Counted from the stretch's first letter, positions 14,854-22,354 are shown. The stretch is 26,784 nucleotides of DNA from a bacterium (GCA_021782055.1 JAJXVP010000020.1:1-26784); one strand, 5' to 3'. Program-made: numbers and translations. Notes: generated by a model from the sequence alone, not told the origin.

Positions 14854-15603
14854 TTAGCCGGCGTTGATGCCGGGCCCAGAACCTTCACCTTTTCGGTACC
14901 AGGTGACGAGTTCCTGCCAGACTTCACGGGTCTTGGTCATCAGGCTCGCCGCTTCGACCAGGTTTCCCCCTCGCCCTGCCATCTCAAGTTTAAGCGCGGA
15001 CATCGAAAAAGGAAGGGCGTAAATACCGCGAGCCGCGCCTTTTAAGGTGTGGGCCAGACGAAAGCACTCGGAAGCATTTTGGGCCTTGACCGCCTCGTCG
15101 AGTTGGTTCATCAGCGCTTCAGAACGCCTTAGAAAATTCTGAACCATATCGTGCCCCGCCTGAGGACTGCCATACAAGCGAAATAACTCCCGCCAGTCGA
15201 GAGGAGGCCCTATTTGCAAAGGCGTACCTTGGGGGAGCATAAACCCAAACCCCGCTCCCTCTGCCATCACCAAGCGTTGAAATTCGGGTTGCCAGGACGG
15301 CAACTTTTCTGGGACGAATTCAGGAGTAAAAACTTGCGGCGCCAAAAAACACCATTCCTGTCTTCCATCACTTCCGCTGGCTAAGGTAAACTTCACCGTG
15401 ATAACAGTTCTTCCTTGCGCAAGATCCGCAAAAAAGAGAAAAAGTTGATTTTTTAGGTGAGTGCGCCTTGCCTTAGCGCTTAAATCGTTGGGAGGCACGG
15501 TACCTTCAAAGCGACAACCCAGCGAGGGAAGCGTGAGGGAAAGATCCTCAAAGAGCTCCTGAACAAAGGGAAAAACCGGAAAATCCTCGGGTAGGTCGGG
15601 CAT
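14854..15603 (-). CDS. HPt phosphotransfer-domain protein with a divergent N-terminal domain
   Basis: A 249-residue cytoplasmic protein. The C-terminal HPt domain (about 148-238) is a four-helix bundle with the phospho-accepting histidine H185 in FRLAHTLKGAARGIYA, the canonical HTLKG[AS] motif. It would relay phosphate between a hybrid kinase receiver and a response regulator. The N-terminal part (about 35-135: THLKNQLFLFFADLAQGRTVITVKF, then a Gly-rich segment) faintly resembles the start of a histidine-kinase ATPase domain (RLxQxLxNLxxNAxKFT) but lacks the catalytic Asn, so it could be a relic of a hybrid kinase; this is inference. The start abuts a leaderless-type promoter. A kinase and a response regulator lie 7-11 kb away; no hybrid kinase is in view. 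Confidence 0.85.
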   Translation of the reverse strand: MPDLPEDFPVFPFVQELFEDLSLTLPSLGCRFEGTVPPNDLSAKARRTHLKNQLFLFFADLAQGRTVITVKFTLASGSDGRQEWCFLAPQVFTPEFVPEKLPSWQPEFQRLVMAEGAGFGFMLPQGTPLQIGPPLDWRELFRLYGSPQAGHDMVQNFLRRSEALMNQLDEAVKAQNASECFRLAHTLKGAARGIYALPFSMSALKLEMAGRGGNLVEAASLMTKTREVWQELVTWYRKGEGSGPGINAG

Positions 15604-15609
15604 AGTCTA

Positions 15610-15639
15610 AATTTACGTAGAATTGGACCTAAGAATCAA
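15610..15639 (-). promoter_or_regulatory. Leaderless-type promoter of the HPt gene
   Basis: On the minus strand: -35 TTGATT (15639-15634), 18-bp spacer, -10 TAAATT (15615-15610), six bases to ATG 15603. The -35 overlaps the last codon and stop of amrA. Confidence 0.55.
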
Positions 15640-16178
15640 GGGCGATCAGAAAAAGACTCGACTTGGTACGTCCAAAGCTGGGCTTCTTTTTGCTGCCAGG
15701 CCTCGAAAGGACAGCCCGCTTTGCGTGAAAGCTCGCGAAAAAAGCGTTCGCCCGGGATTTGTTCCCACACCTGGGGTAAAAAGGTCGCCCGTCGCCCCTG
15801 ATAGTTCAAGATAATTCCGTGCGGCTCCTTGCTCTGCCAAGCTAAAAGCTCTTCAGCGGTCCCGTTCCACGGTTGGGGAAGGGTCAATATCGAGATTTCT
15901 ATTCTTGTTTGAGCTTCTTCGGGGGGCGAGAGCGGGGCAAAGCGAGGGTCCTCAAAAGCGGCCGCATAGGCATTGCCTTGAATATCTTCGGCCAGGGAAC
16001 GATAAGGCCAAAGGGTACCGATGCAACCGCGAAGGGTGCCCTTCTGGGTCAGCGTAACGAAGCACGACGCTGACCCAGAAGGGATCCCGCCCACCGAAAG
16101 GTCCCTCAGTGTGCCTTCTGAACGAATCGTCAGACGAGCTAGCTTCAGACAGGCAAGCTTTTCAGCGCTGCTTAGCAT
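15636..16178 (-). CDS. amrA: AmmeMemoRadiSam system protein A (AMMECR1 domain)
   Basis: A 180-residue single-domain AMMECR1 protein. ATG 16178 is chosen because GGGGGAG lies four bases upstream and the family fold starts there; the longer frame to 16274 is a shadow of amrB. The hallmark LRGCIGTL (49-56) follows CFVTLTQKGT (39-48). NAYAAAFEDPRFAPLSPPE (69-87) and TRIEISILTLPQPW (91-104) match the family core. PHGIILNYQGRRATFLPQVWEQ (119-140) is the second conserved lobe. AMMECR1 is conserved from bacteria to human; no enzymatic activity is settled. It overlaps amrB by 7 bp (ATGCTAA). Within it, codons about 32-47 form a perfect 17-bp inverted repeat. Role: unknown, presumably acting with AmrB and AmrS. 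Confidence 0.95.
   Translation of the reverse strand: MLSSAEKLACLKLARLTIRSEGTLRDLSVGGIPSGSASCFVTLTQKGTLRGCIGTLWPYRSLAEDIQGNAYAAAFEDPRFAPLSPPEEAQTRIEISILTLPQPWNGTAEELLAWQSKEPHGIILNYQGRRATFLPQVWEQIPGERFFRELSRKAGCPFEAWQQKEAQLWTYQVESFSDRP
16039..16083. repeat. Perfect 17-bp inverted repeat (stem-loop) inside amrA
   Basis: CCCTTCTGGGTCAGCGT (16039-16055) and ACGCTGACCCAGAAGGG (16067-16083) are exact reverse complements separated by 11 bases. The mRNA would fold a 17-bp, GC-rich hairpin starting about 95 bases after the amrA start codon. The DNA codes for a family-conserved stretch (SGSASCFVTLTQKG), so it is not an insertion. Confidence 0.95.
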
Positions 16179-16960
16179 GCTCTCCCCCAAGCCAAGGCGG
16201 CATAACCCACCACAGACGAGGTGTCGCCCGAGGCAACTGCGCTGGTTTCGTAGTGCAAAAGTCGGCATTCCCAATGCTTTTGTTGGGCCAGAAGAACTAA
16301 GGCCGCTAAGGGTACCCTGCCGCAGGCCTCACCGCTAAGGACTTTACCCACCCTTCCGGCTTGAACATCGTCAAGATACCGCAAGTCCCGCTGCTGGGCC
16401 TCTTCCAGGGCGTGGTAGTGCGAAAGGTCAGTCGAAACAATAATGAGAGGCGGTTTGTCTTGGCAGAGGGCTTTGAGAACCGCTTCAGGATCACTTTGGC
16501 CGAAGAGTACCGCATCGACAGCCGCTTCAGGAGCAACCTCTCGAAGAAAGGGGAGTTCCACTTCTAAGGAATGTTCTGGTCGGTGAATCCGTCTTGAGTC
16601 AGCGTCGGACACAAACCCCCGAGACACCTCTTTAACGGTAAAACGAGAAAAATCCTTGCCGGGTAACGACCAAGCCGTATACGGGTTTGCCGCCAGGCCC
16701 GAAAACGCAAAGTGATGGCTTGGGCCCCACAGCAAGACCTCTTGGGGGGGCTGTGCGGCTAACCAGCCAAAAGCATAGCCTGCTGTGGTTGCCGAATACC
16801 GATACCCGGCATGGGGAACAGCTAGGGCAAAACAGCGAAAACTATGATGCTTATCAGGGTACTTTCCCTCAAGCTTTTGCCGAACAAGACTTTGCAGATT
16901 CTCAAAGGTAGCGGGGTAGAAGCTTCCAGCCCCGCAGGCGGGTCGTACCGAGGGGGTCAT
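16172..16960 (-). CDS. amrB: AmmeMemoRadiSam system protein B (MEMO family)
   Basis: A 262-residue protein. ATG 16960 is chosen because it overlaps the amrS stop as ATGA and the family start (RPACGAGSFYPATFENL) follows at once. MEMO proteins share the fold of class III extradiol dioxygenases and have a metal-binding pocket. The ligands expected from human MEMO1 are present: H50 in PHAGYRYS, H82/H83 in GPSHHFAF, D178 and H181 in STDLSHYH, and C213 in EACGRVPLAAL. RPEHSLEVELPFL (127-139) is a further conserved block. Known for the human protein: binding of copper or iron and a proposed redox function; the bacterial reaction is not established. It lies between amrS and amrA with coding overlaps on both sides, which implies coordinated stoichiometry. 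Confidence 0.95.
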   Translation of the reverse strand: MTPSVRPACGAGSFYPATFENLQSLVRQKLEGKYPDKHHSFRCFALAVPHAGYRYSATTAGYAFGWLAAQPPQEVLLWGPSHHFAFSGLAANPYTAWSLPGKDFSRFTVKEVSRGFVSDADSRRIHRPEHSLEVELPFLREVAPEAAVDAVLFGQSDPEAVLKALCQDKPPLIIVSTDLSHYHALEEAQQRDLRYLDDVQAGRVGKVLSGEACGRVPLAALVLLAQQKHWECRLLHYETSAVASGDTSSVVGYAALAWGRAC

Positions 16961-17997
16961 GACCAAATACCGGGAATGGTTTTTCCACACTGACATTGAC
17001 CCTGAAAGGTCTGCGAATTCGAGTCCACAGGCCGCTCGATAAGAAGGGCTTGGCACTCGGGACAGGTCGTGTTATCACCGCCACGAGGGGTAAGACCCAC
17101 GTTAAGATTGCCGAGATAAATATACTTTAAGCCCGCTTCGAAAGCTTGTTCCTGGGCCTGTTGCAACCGTTTCTCGGGGACGGGCGGTAGACGATACCGG
17201 TAATCCGGGTGATATTGGGTCAGGTGCCACACGGTACAACGGCCAATCCCTGCCAGCCAACGAGCCATGTCTTGTAGCTCTGACAACGTATCGTTAAAGT
17301 CCGGCACCACCAGGGTTGCCACTTCGGTCCAAACGCCTTCGGATCGAAAGGTTTCGATGGCGGCCAGGACGGCTCCTAGCTCTCCCGCTACTACTTTTCT
17401 TAGCCTCTCGGCGTTGAAACTTTTTAAATCGACGTTGACGGCATCCAAGACAGGGGCTAAGGACCTCACCCCACGAGCGCCCAACGAACCGTTGGTGACT
17501 AAAACAGTTTTGAGTCCTGCCTCGCGGGCCTGCAAAAAGGTTTCTCGAACAAATTCAATGGCAACCGTAGGTTCGTTATAAGTCATTGCCAGCGAAGGCG
17601 CTCCCGCGTCCAGGGTCATTTGCACAAGTTCGCTTGGACTGGTGGGGCGATATTCGTGGGGTAAGGGAAGCTTTTGCGAAATAGGGTGGTTTTGGCACCA
17701 GGGGCAGATAAAGTTACATCCCCAGCCGCCGAACGACAGTACACGACTTCCGGGTAAAAAATGGTACAACGGTTTTTTTTCAATAGGATCGTTTTGCCAG
17801 GCTGATAGAAGCGCCTCATAGGGACGGGCCAGCTTACCGTTTTGGTTAACTCGGACACGACAAAACCCGGTGCCCCCCGGGGGAATCACGCATTCTCGAA
17901 AACAAGCCAGGCAACGCACGGCGTTGTCTGGTGCTGGTACCCAAAAAGGGGTGGCAAGAGATTGAGGAACGGGGACGGACAACGTCGAAGAGCTCAT
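16957..17997 (-). CDS. amrS: AmmeMemoRadiSam system radical SAM enzyme
   Basis: A 346-residue radical SAM protein of the PflA-like group. The SAM-cluster motif is C94-x3-C98-x2-C101 in GWGCNFICPWCQN. An N-terminal CLACFRECVIPPGGTGFC block (C29, C32, C36, C46) and a C-terminal pair, CPEC (312-315) and CQC (335-337), give two further Cys sets for accessory clusters or zinc. Core repeats VLVTNGS and VNVDLKSFNAERLRKVVAG follow the family. HLTQYHPDYRYRLPPVPEKRL (about 254-274) is typical of this subfamily. Chemistry: SAM cleavage to a 5'-deoxyadenosyl radical; the substrate is unknown, and peptide or protein glycyl activation is only a suggestion from PflA likeness. It has its own leaderless-type promoter in the 45-bp gap after the DUF445 gene, and is first in the amrS-amrB-amrA operon. 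Confidence 0.95.
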   Translation of the reverse strand: MSSSTLSVPVPQSLATPFWVPAPDNAVRCLACFRECVIPPGGTGFCRVRVNQNGKLARPYEALLSAWQNDPIEKKPLYHFLPGSRVLSFGGWGCNFICPWCQNHPISQKLPLPHEYRPTSPSELVQMTLDAGAPSLAMTYNEPTVAIEFVRETFLQAREAGLKTVLVTNGSLGARGVRSLAPVLDAVNVDLKSFNAERLRKVVAGELGAVLAAIETFRSEGVWTEVATLVVPDFNDTLSELQDMARWLAGIGRCTVWHLTQYHPDYRYRLPPVPEKRLQQAQEQAFEAGLKYIYLGNLNVGLTPRGGDNTTCPECQALLIERPVDSNSQTFQGQCQCGKTIPGIWS

Positions 17998-18003
17998 AAG
18001 AAA

Positions 18004-18032
18004 ATTTTAGCCCGTTGTGAGGCTTCTGTCCA
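18004..18032 (-). promoter_or_regulatory. Leaderless-type promoter of the amr operon
   Basis: On the minus strand: -35 TGGACA (18032-18027), 17-bp spacer, -10 TAAAAT (18009-18004), six bases to ATG 17997. It fits entirely in the gap after the DUF445 gene. No Shine-Dalgarno is present. Confidence 0.7.
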
Positions 18033-18042
18033 TGAGCTGGGG

Positions 18043-19089
18043 TTAAGGGATTCTTAAATACGACAGCAAAGACAGGGCCACACCGGCAAGACCACCGACA
18101 ACGGCGCCGTTGACGCGAATATATTGCAGGTCTTGCCCAACCGCCCGTTCGGCGTGTTGAATGAACAGATCAGCGTCGATTTTCGTCAAAAGTTCCCCTA
18201 CGGCTTTGGCGGTATGCTCCAGAGCCTTGGTTCGTTCGATGGCCAACCCCAGCCAACGACCAATGGCTTTGTTCATAACCTCGGGGTTGTCCGAGGGTGC
18301 TTCGAGTCCTTGGGCGAGAATTTTAAGTCCTGAGGCTTTCAGCTCCTCGTCAGCTAAACTTTCTTGAAACAACTTTTCGAGGGTTTGGCGCCGTTCGGAA
18401 GACGGCAGAGTCAAATCAAAGGCATACAAAACGAGAGTTTGACGAAAAAATTCGCGCAGGGGGTGGCTAAAATCTGTCTGCAGACGTTCCAGCTCGGTCA
18501 GACTGGTTTCAAGAAACTTATCGATCGTTCCCGACCCCAGGAATAGGGCCTTCCAGCCTGCCATTTTTCGAACCAGATCGGTGAGGTACGCCGTCAGCGT
18601 CGAGCGGTTTTTTTGTACCGCCTCTTTAAGAATTCCTGCCAAAGCGGTACCCGCGGTACGGTCCCAGCCTGCCTCTAACCCATGACGAAGCAGTCGTGAA
18701 AGCATTGAGGGGGCATCAACTCGCTCCAGATGACGCCAATTGCTGTCAAGAAGCCCCACAAAATCGACTTTTTCGAGCTCCGCTGTCAAAAGTTCAGGAG
18801 TAAGGAGTTGGGCCAGAAAGTGCGGAACCGCCTTGGCGACGTCCTTCTTACGTCTTCTTAGGACATCGACATGCGGCAAGGGGAGTCCCAAAGGGCGGCG
18901 AAAGAGAGCCGTCACGGCAAACCAGTCCGCCAGCCCCCCAACAAGAGCCGAAGAAAATAGCGCGTCGGCCAAGTGCCAAAGGTTAGGAAAAGTCTGACCA
19001 GTGGTGGGCCACCAGGGCTGAAAGCGGACAAACAGCCAACCTAGAGCCGCCACCAGCAACGAGACCGTGCCCCAGTGATTGCGTTTCAT
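18043..19089 (-). CDS. DUF445 family membrane protein (YjiN-like)
   Basis: A 348-residue protein. Hydrophobic segments lie at each end (about 8-24 and 326-345). Near the N-terminus is the family block DALFSSALVGGLADWFAVTALFRRPLGLPLPHVDVL. The long middle (about 90-320) is charged and helical, with repeated L-x-E-x-L patterns suggesting coiled coil. DUF445 proteins are widespread envelope proteins of unknown function. The start ATG overlaps the ecfT stop (ATGA, 4 bp), so it is the last gene of the BioY-EcfA-EcfT operon. A link to biotin or ECF transport, or simply to envelope maintenance, is inference from coupling alone. Confidence 0.9.
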   Translation of the reverse strand: MKRNHWGTVSLLVAALGWLFVRFQPWWPTTGQTFPNLWHLADALFSSALVGGLADWFAVTALFRRPLGLPLPHVDVLRRRKKDVAKAVPHFLAQLLTPELLTAELEKVDFVGLLDSNWRHLERVDAPSMLSRLLRHGLEAGWDRTAGTALAGILKEAVQKNRSTLTAYLTDLVRKMAGWKALFLGSGTIDKFLETSLTELERLQTDFSHPLREFFRQTLVLYAFDLTLPSSERRQTLEKLFQESLADEELKASGLKILAQGLEAPSDNPEVMNKAIGRWLGLAIERTKALEHTAKAVGELLTKIDADLFIQHAERAVGQDLQYIRVNGAVVGGLAGVALSLLSYLRIP

Positions 19090-19721
19090 GAACTTAAGCC
19101 TCCCCAGCCTCTTAGTTCCAGAGCCTGCGCGGTTTCAGCGCCACGGGTCAACAGAATTCTCAATAAAACGATCGTCCAGAGTCTGACCAGAATCAGCGAG
19201 GGGCGAGGCTTTACCCCTCGAAGAAGAGCCGCGTCTTTGACGACAGCAGCCCGGTCAAGAATGCCGGGAACGGTGCTTATGGTTAACGAGACTAGCGCTG
19301 CTATTTGCAAGGCTTTGGTCCTTCCCCACGGGCGGGCCAGTTGACGTACTGTCTGGGCTATTTGACCCGGGCTGGTGGTTAACGTTAGCAGGTGGCCGGC
19401 TTCAAAAAGTAGGGCGACACGAAGAGTTTGGAGGCCTGCCTGAAGCAAAACCTGCTGGGGGGAAGCCCCACCAAACAGGGGGCTTAGACTTAAGATCCCG
19501 AGGACGAACAGAACTGGGGCAGGCCGCCACAGGGCCGAAAGGGGGGCTCGAATTCCCACCCAGAGGGCAATCAAAATAAGACTGGTGAGCGCGAGTACCC
19601 AAAAAGGGCCTTGGGTTACCACAAACGAAAAGCACAGGGCCCCGACCAGCTTGCTCAGGGCGGGCAAGCGGCTTAAAAAATCGGAACGTGGCTGGTAATG
19701 AAACAGAAGCGGACGTCCCAT
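19086..19721 (-). CDS. ecfT: ECF transporter transmembrane T component (BioN-like)
   Basis: A 211-residue membrane protein with about five helices. It is the scaffold that couples the ATPase to the substrate-binding S component of an energy-coupling factor importer. The two coupling motifs near the C-terminus appear as ALLRGVKPRPS and ALELRGWGG, the short Ala/Arg-Gly helices that contact the ATPase grooves. The N-terminal FHYQPRSDFLSRLPALSKLVGALCF matches the EcfT start, where the family Pro-x2-K pattern is close to LPALSK. It begins one base after the ecfA stop and overlaps the DUF445 start by 4 bp. With BioY encoded in the same operon, BioN is the better functional name. Confidence 0.9.
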   Translation of the reverse strand: MGRPLLFHYQPRSDFLSRLPALSKLVGALCFSFVVTQGPFWVLALTSLILIALWVGIRAPLSALWRPAPVLFVLGILSLSPLFGGASPQQVLLQAGLQTLRVALLFEAGHLLTLTTSPGQIAQTVRQLARPWGRTKALQIAALVSLTISTVPGILDRAAVVKDAALLRGVKPRPSLILVRLWTIVLLRILLTRGAETAQALELRGWGGLSS

Positions 19722-19722
19722 C

Positions 19723-20502
19723 TTAGCCGGGCAACCTTAGCCAGGTCAGTTCAGGGATTTTTTGGGCTTCCACGGGCGGCCGAAAGACTCCCGCCTGAGG
19801 GAGACTTTCCCAGCCAAGCACCGGTGAGCTATCCGAAAGAATTCTCCCCTCTTTCCAAAGCACCAGCCGCTGGGCGTGGGCTAAACACTTTTCGACATCG
19901 TGAGTGACCAAAATGATGGTGCGTCCCTCCTGGTGAAGCGCCAACAAGACAGAGAGAAACGCTTGTACCCCCGGCAAGTCTAGGCCAGAAAAGGGTTCAT
20001 CGAGCAACAAAATGGCCGGCCTGAGGGCCAAAACTGCCGCAAGGTTGAGGCGGCGCTTTTCACCACCTGACAAAACGGCTGTTAAAGCTTTTTCGCGTCC
20101 TGCTAACCCGCATAGGTGCAGGGCTTGCTGGGTTCGTTCTTGAACCTCACAGGGCGATAAGCCCAGCTGATGGGGGCCAAACGCCACGTCTTCTTCAACT
20201 GTGGTACCCAGAATTTGGGCGTCAGCGTCTTGAAAGGTCAACCCAAAGAACGCCCTGCTTTTTGTCCAATGGCGTTGGGCTGGTAACCCATCAAGACGGA
20301 TCTCGCCGCTGTCAGGGCGCTCTAGGCCGACTAAGTGCTTAAGAAAAAGGGTTTTTCCGCTGCCGTTGGCCCCTGCCATGACCGTAAAGCTCCCAGGAAG
20401 AAAGCCTAGGCTCACATCATCCAGGCCACGATGGCCATTGTCAAAGGTATGAACGAGGTGATGCGCTTCGACAGTGGGGATGTGAAGTTCTCTGTCTTTC
20501 AT
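19723..20502 (-). CDS. ecfA: ECF transporter ATPase A component (BioM/CbiO-like)
   Basis: A 259-residue ABC ATPase that powers biotin uptake. Walker A is GANGSGKT (44-51), the Q-loop is LTFQDADAQI (88-97), the ABC signature is LSGGEKRR (144-151), Walker B is ILLLDEP (164-170), and the switch His is in VTHD. TVEEDVAFGPHQLGL is typical of EcfA/CbiO proteins. All catalytic residues are intact. A single ATPase implies a homodimer, as in BioMNY systems, rather than the EcfA-EcfA' pair of shared modules. The ATG overlaps the bioY stop (ATGA). Confidence 0.94.
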   Translation of the reverse strand: MKDRELHIPTVEAHHLVHTFDNGHRGLDDVSLGFLPGSFTVMAGANGSGKTLFLKHLVGLERPDSGEIRLDGLPAQRHWTKSRAFFGLTFQDADAQILGTTVEEDVAFGPHQLGLSPCEVQERTQQALHLCGLAGREKALTAVLSGGEKRRLNLAAVLALRPAILLLDEPFSGLDLPGVQAFLSVLLALHQEGRTIILVTHDVEKCLAHAQRLVLWKEGRILSDSSPVLGWESLPQAGVFRPPVEAQKIPELTWLRLPG

Positions 20503-21068
20503 TCTCGGGGTCGGTGGGCAGTTTTGCGTAACAGGGGTAAGCCTTGGAACAGCGTCCTGGTCAAAACCAGCACTAGAGCACCTTTAATGAGGTCTCCCAC
20601 AAACAGGGGAAGCATACTTACCGCGGTGGGGAGCAGGGGCGTCCCAACGGTAAACGCGTAAAAGGGGATGCCTAGGGCGTAGATGGCTACTATCCCCAGC
20701 AAAACCGCAAGACCATTGCGGGTCAGCGATTGACCCTTTTTATCCCGTACCAGCCCTGTAAGAACGGCTGCTAAAAGAAAGCCGAACAAAAAGCCTGCGT
20801 GCGGGCCAAAGAGTATCGTCAAGCCTCCGGTTCCCCCTGAAAAAACGGGCAGGCCCAAGCCTCCGATAAGCAGGTATAAAAGGACAGAAAGCCCCCCCCA
20901 GAAGGGCCCCAAGACTAAGCCAGCCAAAAGAACAAAAAAATTGCTTAAGACAAAGGGGATGCCCCCTAGTGGCACCGCTAACAAAGCTCCGGCGGCAATC
21001 AAAGCCGCGAAGAGCGTTGACCATACCAAGGGCACGAGGTTAGGAACACCGGAACCTTTTGTACTCAT
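20499..21068 (-). CDS. bioY: Biotin ECF transporter S component BioY
   Basis: A 189-residue, six-helix membrane protein that binds biotin and docks to the EcfA-EcfT module. ATG 21068 is chosen because AAGGAGGGAG precedes it at good spacing; the longer frame from 21203 is non-hydrophobic and lacks support. Family blocks are present: VPLGGIPFVLSNFFVLLAGLVLGPFWGGLSV, then LLYLLIGGLGLPVFSGGTGG and FGPHAGFLFGFLLAA, the Gly-rich biotin-binding stretches. YALGIPF and a final LFVGDLIKGALVLVL helix complete it. No biotin synthesis gene is in the window, so scavenging may be important. It lies 58 bp after the FemAB-like gene and may have its own promoter. No BirA or BioR operator was recognised. Confidence 0.94.
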   Translation of the reverse strand: MSTKGSGVPNLVPLVWSTLFAALIAAGALLAVPLGGIPFVLSNFFVLLAGLVLGPFWGGLSVLLYLLIGGLGLPVFSGGTGGLTILFGPHAGFLFGFLLAAVLTGLVRDKKGQSLTRNGLAVLLGIVAIYALGIPFYAFTVGTPLLPTAVSMLPLFVGDLIKGALVLVLTRTLFQGLPLLRKTAHRPRE

Positions 21069-21085
21069 AAATCGACTCCCTCCTT

Positions 21086-21115
21086 TTCCTATCGGGAAAG
21101 ACCGGGCCAGGTCAA
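21086..21115 (-). promoter_or_regulatory. Possible internal promoter for the bioY operon
   Basis: On the minus strand: -35 TTGACC (21115-21110), 18-bp spacer, weak -10 TAGGAA (21091-21086), followed by an ordinary leader with AAGGAGGGAG. The -10 lacks the final T, so this is tentative. Confidence 0.3.
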
Positions 21116-21126
21116 GGCCGAAAAGC

Positions 21127-22302
21127 TTAGTGCCCCTTCCACACGCCCCCTTGGCGGAACGGAACAGCGGCATTGAGTTCTTGAACGCGCTGTTCTTCTT
21201 CACGGTTCACCTCATCGATGTACCATTGGAACAACGCCTCGCTAGCAGGGTCAAAAAAGCGGTGAAGGCTGTAATGTACTTCGGATTCAAACCCTCGGCG
21301 AACCTTGAGGGGACTTCCCGCTCCCGGGTCAAAGGCTGAAATTCCGTGTTCGATGGCCCAGCGAAGGGGGGCGTAGTAGCAGATGTTAAAGTACTGCAGG
21401 TCCACATGTTCTACCTCGCCCCAATAGCGGCCAATAAGTCGTTGACCGTTTCGCAACAAAAAACTTAGAGCTTGTGGTTGGGGGTCGGGGTCGCGGAAGG
21501 TCGCGGCAAACAACAAAAAAGGACGGAGTGCGTCTAAACCCTCAAAAAAGGCTGGTTCCAGAAAGCGGGCGGCCCAGGGACCAAATTGGGCGTTGGTTTT
21601 GTCGTAGAGAGCCCCCATCAGTGAAAACCAGTCTTCGGGGATGTCGGGCCCTTCAACCAATTGAGTTCGATAGCCCTGACGCTCAAAACCATCAATTTCA
21701 CGACGGATATTGCGCCGTTGATTTTTGTCAAAACAGCCCAGGTAATCTTCGAAGCTGGTTAAGTCTCGGTTCGTCCAAAGAAAACTTTGGTGGCTCCAAT
21801 GGTACCAGCTCGGATCCCGCTTTAAGACGGTTTCAGCCCAAGCGGGCGCGACAAAGTTAAACTGAAGGCTGGCCGCCTGTTCGGACCGTGCTAGCTTTTC
21901 GGCTTCTTCAAGCCACCGGGCGGTTAACGCTTGAGCGTCCTCTCCGGGTGCCGTAAGAACTTGCCAGCCAATCGAAGGGGTGGCAGGGCTCATCCCGACG
22001 AGTTTGGGGTACCAACGTCCCCCGTGACGTTTGGCAAAGTCCGCGAAGGCGAAATCATAGACAAATTCTCCCCAGCTATGACTCTTTTTATAAAGGGGGG
22101 CCCCGGCAACGAGGTCCTTGCCTCGCCACAAGGTCAAGTGGCGACCTTCCCAACCGTGTTCGGGGGCAATACTGCCTGAACTTTCTAACAGGTTTAACCA
22201 AGCCCATTCTAAGATGGGGGTGTAATGAGGGGCGGTAAGCACAGACCAGGCTTCGCGGGGGAGGTCGGCCATGCGCTGATCAAGACGAACTGTCAGCTCC
22301 AT
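21127..22302 (-). CDS. FemAB/GNAT-like protein, COG3146 (DUF482) family
   Basis: A 391-residue cytoplasmic protein. ATG 22302 is preferred over TTG 22308 because a TATATT -10 lies seven bases upstream of it. Blocks of the family: HYTPILEWAWLNLLESSGSI, PLYKKSHSWGEFVYDFAFADFAKRHG, the YYPKL-like RWYPKLVGMSPATPSIG, LQFNFVAPAW, and RNIRREIDGFERQGY. The C-terminal GNAT-like lobe has HVDLQYFNICYYAPLRWAIEHGISAFDPGAGSPLKVRRGF, as in peptidoglycan-bridge-type aminoacyl or acyltransferases. COG3146 is annotated by name as peptidoglycan biosynthesis/recognition, but activity is unproven. It is the first gene of the run leading to BioY and divergent from the sensor kinase. Confidence 0.87.
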   Translation of the reverse strand: MELTVRLDQRMADLPREAWSVLTAPHYTPILEWAWLNLLESSGSIAPEHGWEGRHLTLWRGKDLVAGAPLYKKSHSWGEFVYDFAFADFAKRHGGRWYPKLVGMSPATPSIGWQVLTAPGEDAQALTARWLEEAEKLARSEQAASLQFNFVAPAWAETVLKRDPSWYHWSHQSFLWTNRDLTSFEDYLGCFDKNQRRNIRREIDGFERQGYRTQLVEGPDIPEDWFSLMGALYDKTNAQFGPWAARFLEPAFFEGLDALRPFLLFAATFRDPDPQPQALSFLLRNGQRLIGRYWGEVEHVDLQYFNICYYAPLRWAIEHGISAFDPGAGSPLKVRRGFESEVHYSLHRFFDPASEALFQWYIDEVNREEEQRVQELNAAVPFRQGGVWKGH

Positions 22303-22309
22303 AGCCAAG

Positions 22310-22338
22310 AATATACGTAAAATTCAGCAAAAGCTTAA
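22310..22338 (-). promoter_or_regulatory. Leaderless-type promoter of the FemAB-like gene
   Basis: On the minus strand: weak -35 TTAAGC (22338-22333), 17-bp spacer, -10 TATATT (22315-22310), seven bases to ATG 22302. It lies back to back with the kinase -10 at 22349-22354. Confidence 0.5.
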
Positions 22339-22348
22339 TTTTTGGGCT

Positions 22349-22354
22349 TACAAT
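22349..22354 (+). promoter_or_regulatory. -10 element of a leaderless-type promoter for the sensor kinase gene
   Basis: TACAAT lies six bases before GTG 22361, so transcription should begin at the start codon. No good -35 was found at 16-18 bp, so an activator may be needed. Confidence 0.45.

Noticed and set aside
16179..16274. Longer N-terminus for amrA
   Set aside because: It lies inside amrB, and GGGGGAG with ATG 16178 gives a better start at the family boundary.
21069..21203. Longer N-terminus for BioY
   Set aside because: The extra 45 residues are hydrophilic and overlap the FemAB-like gene; a strong Shine-Dalgarno precedes ATG 21068.
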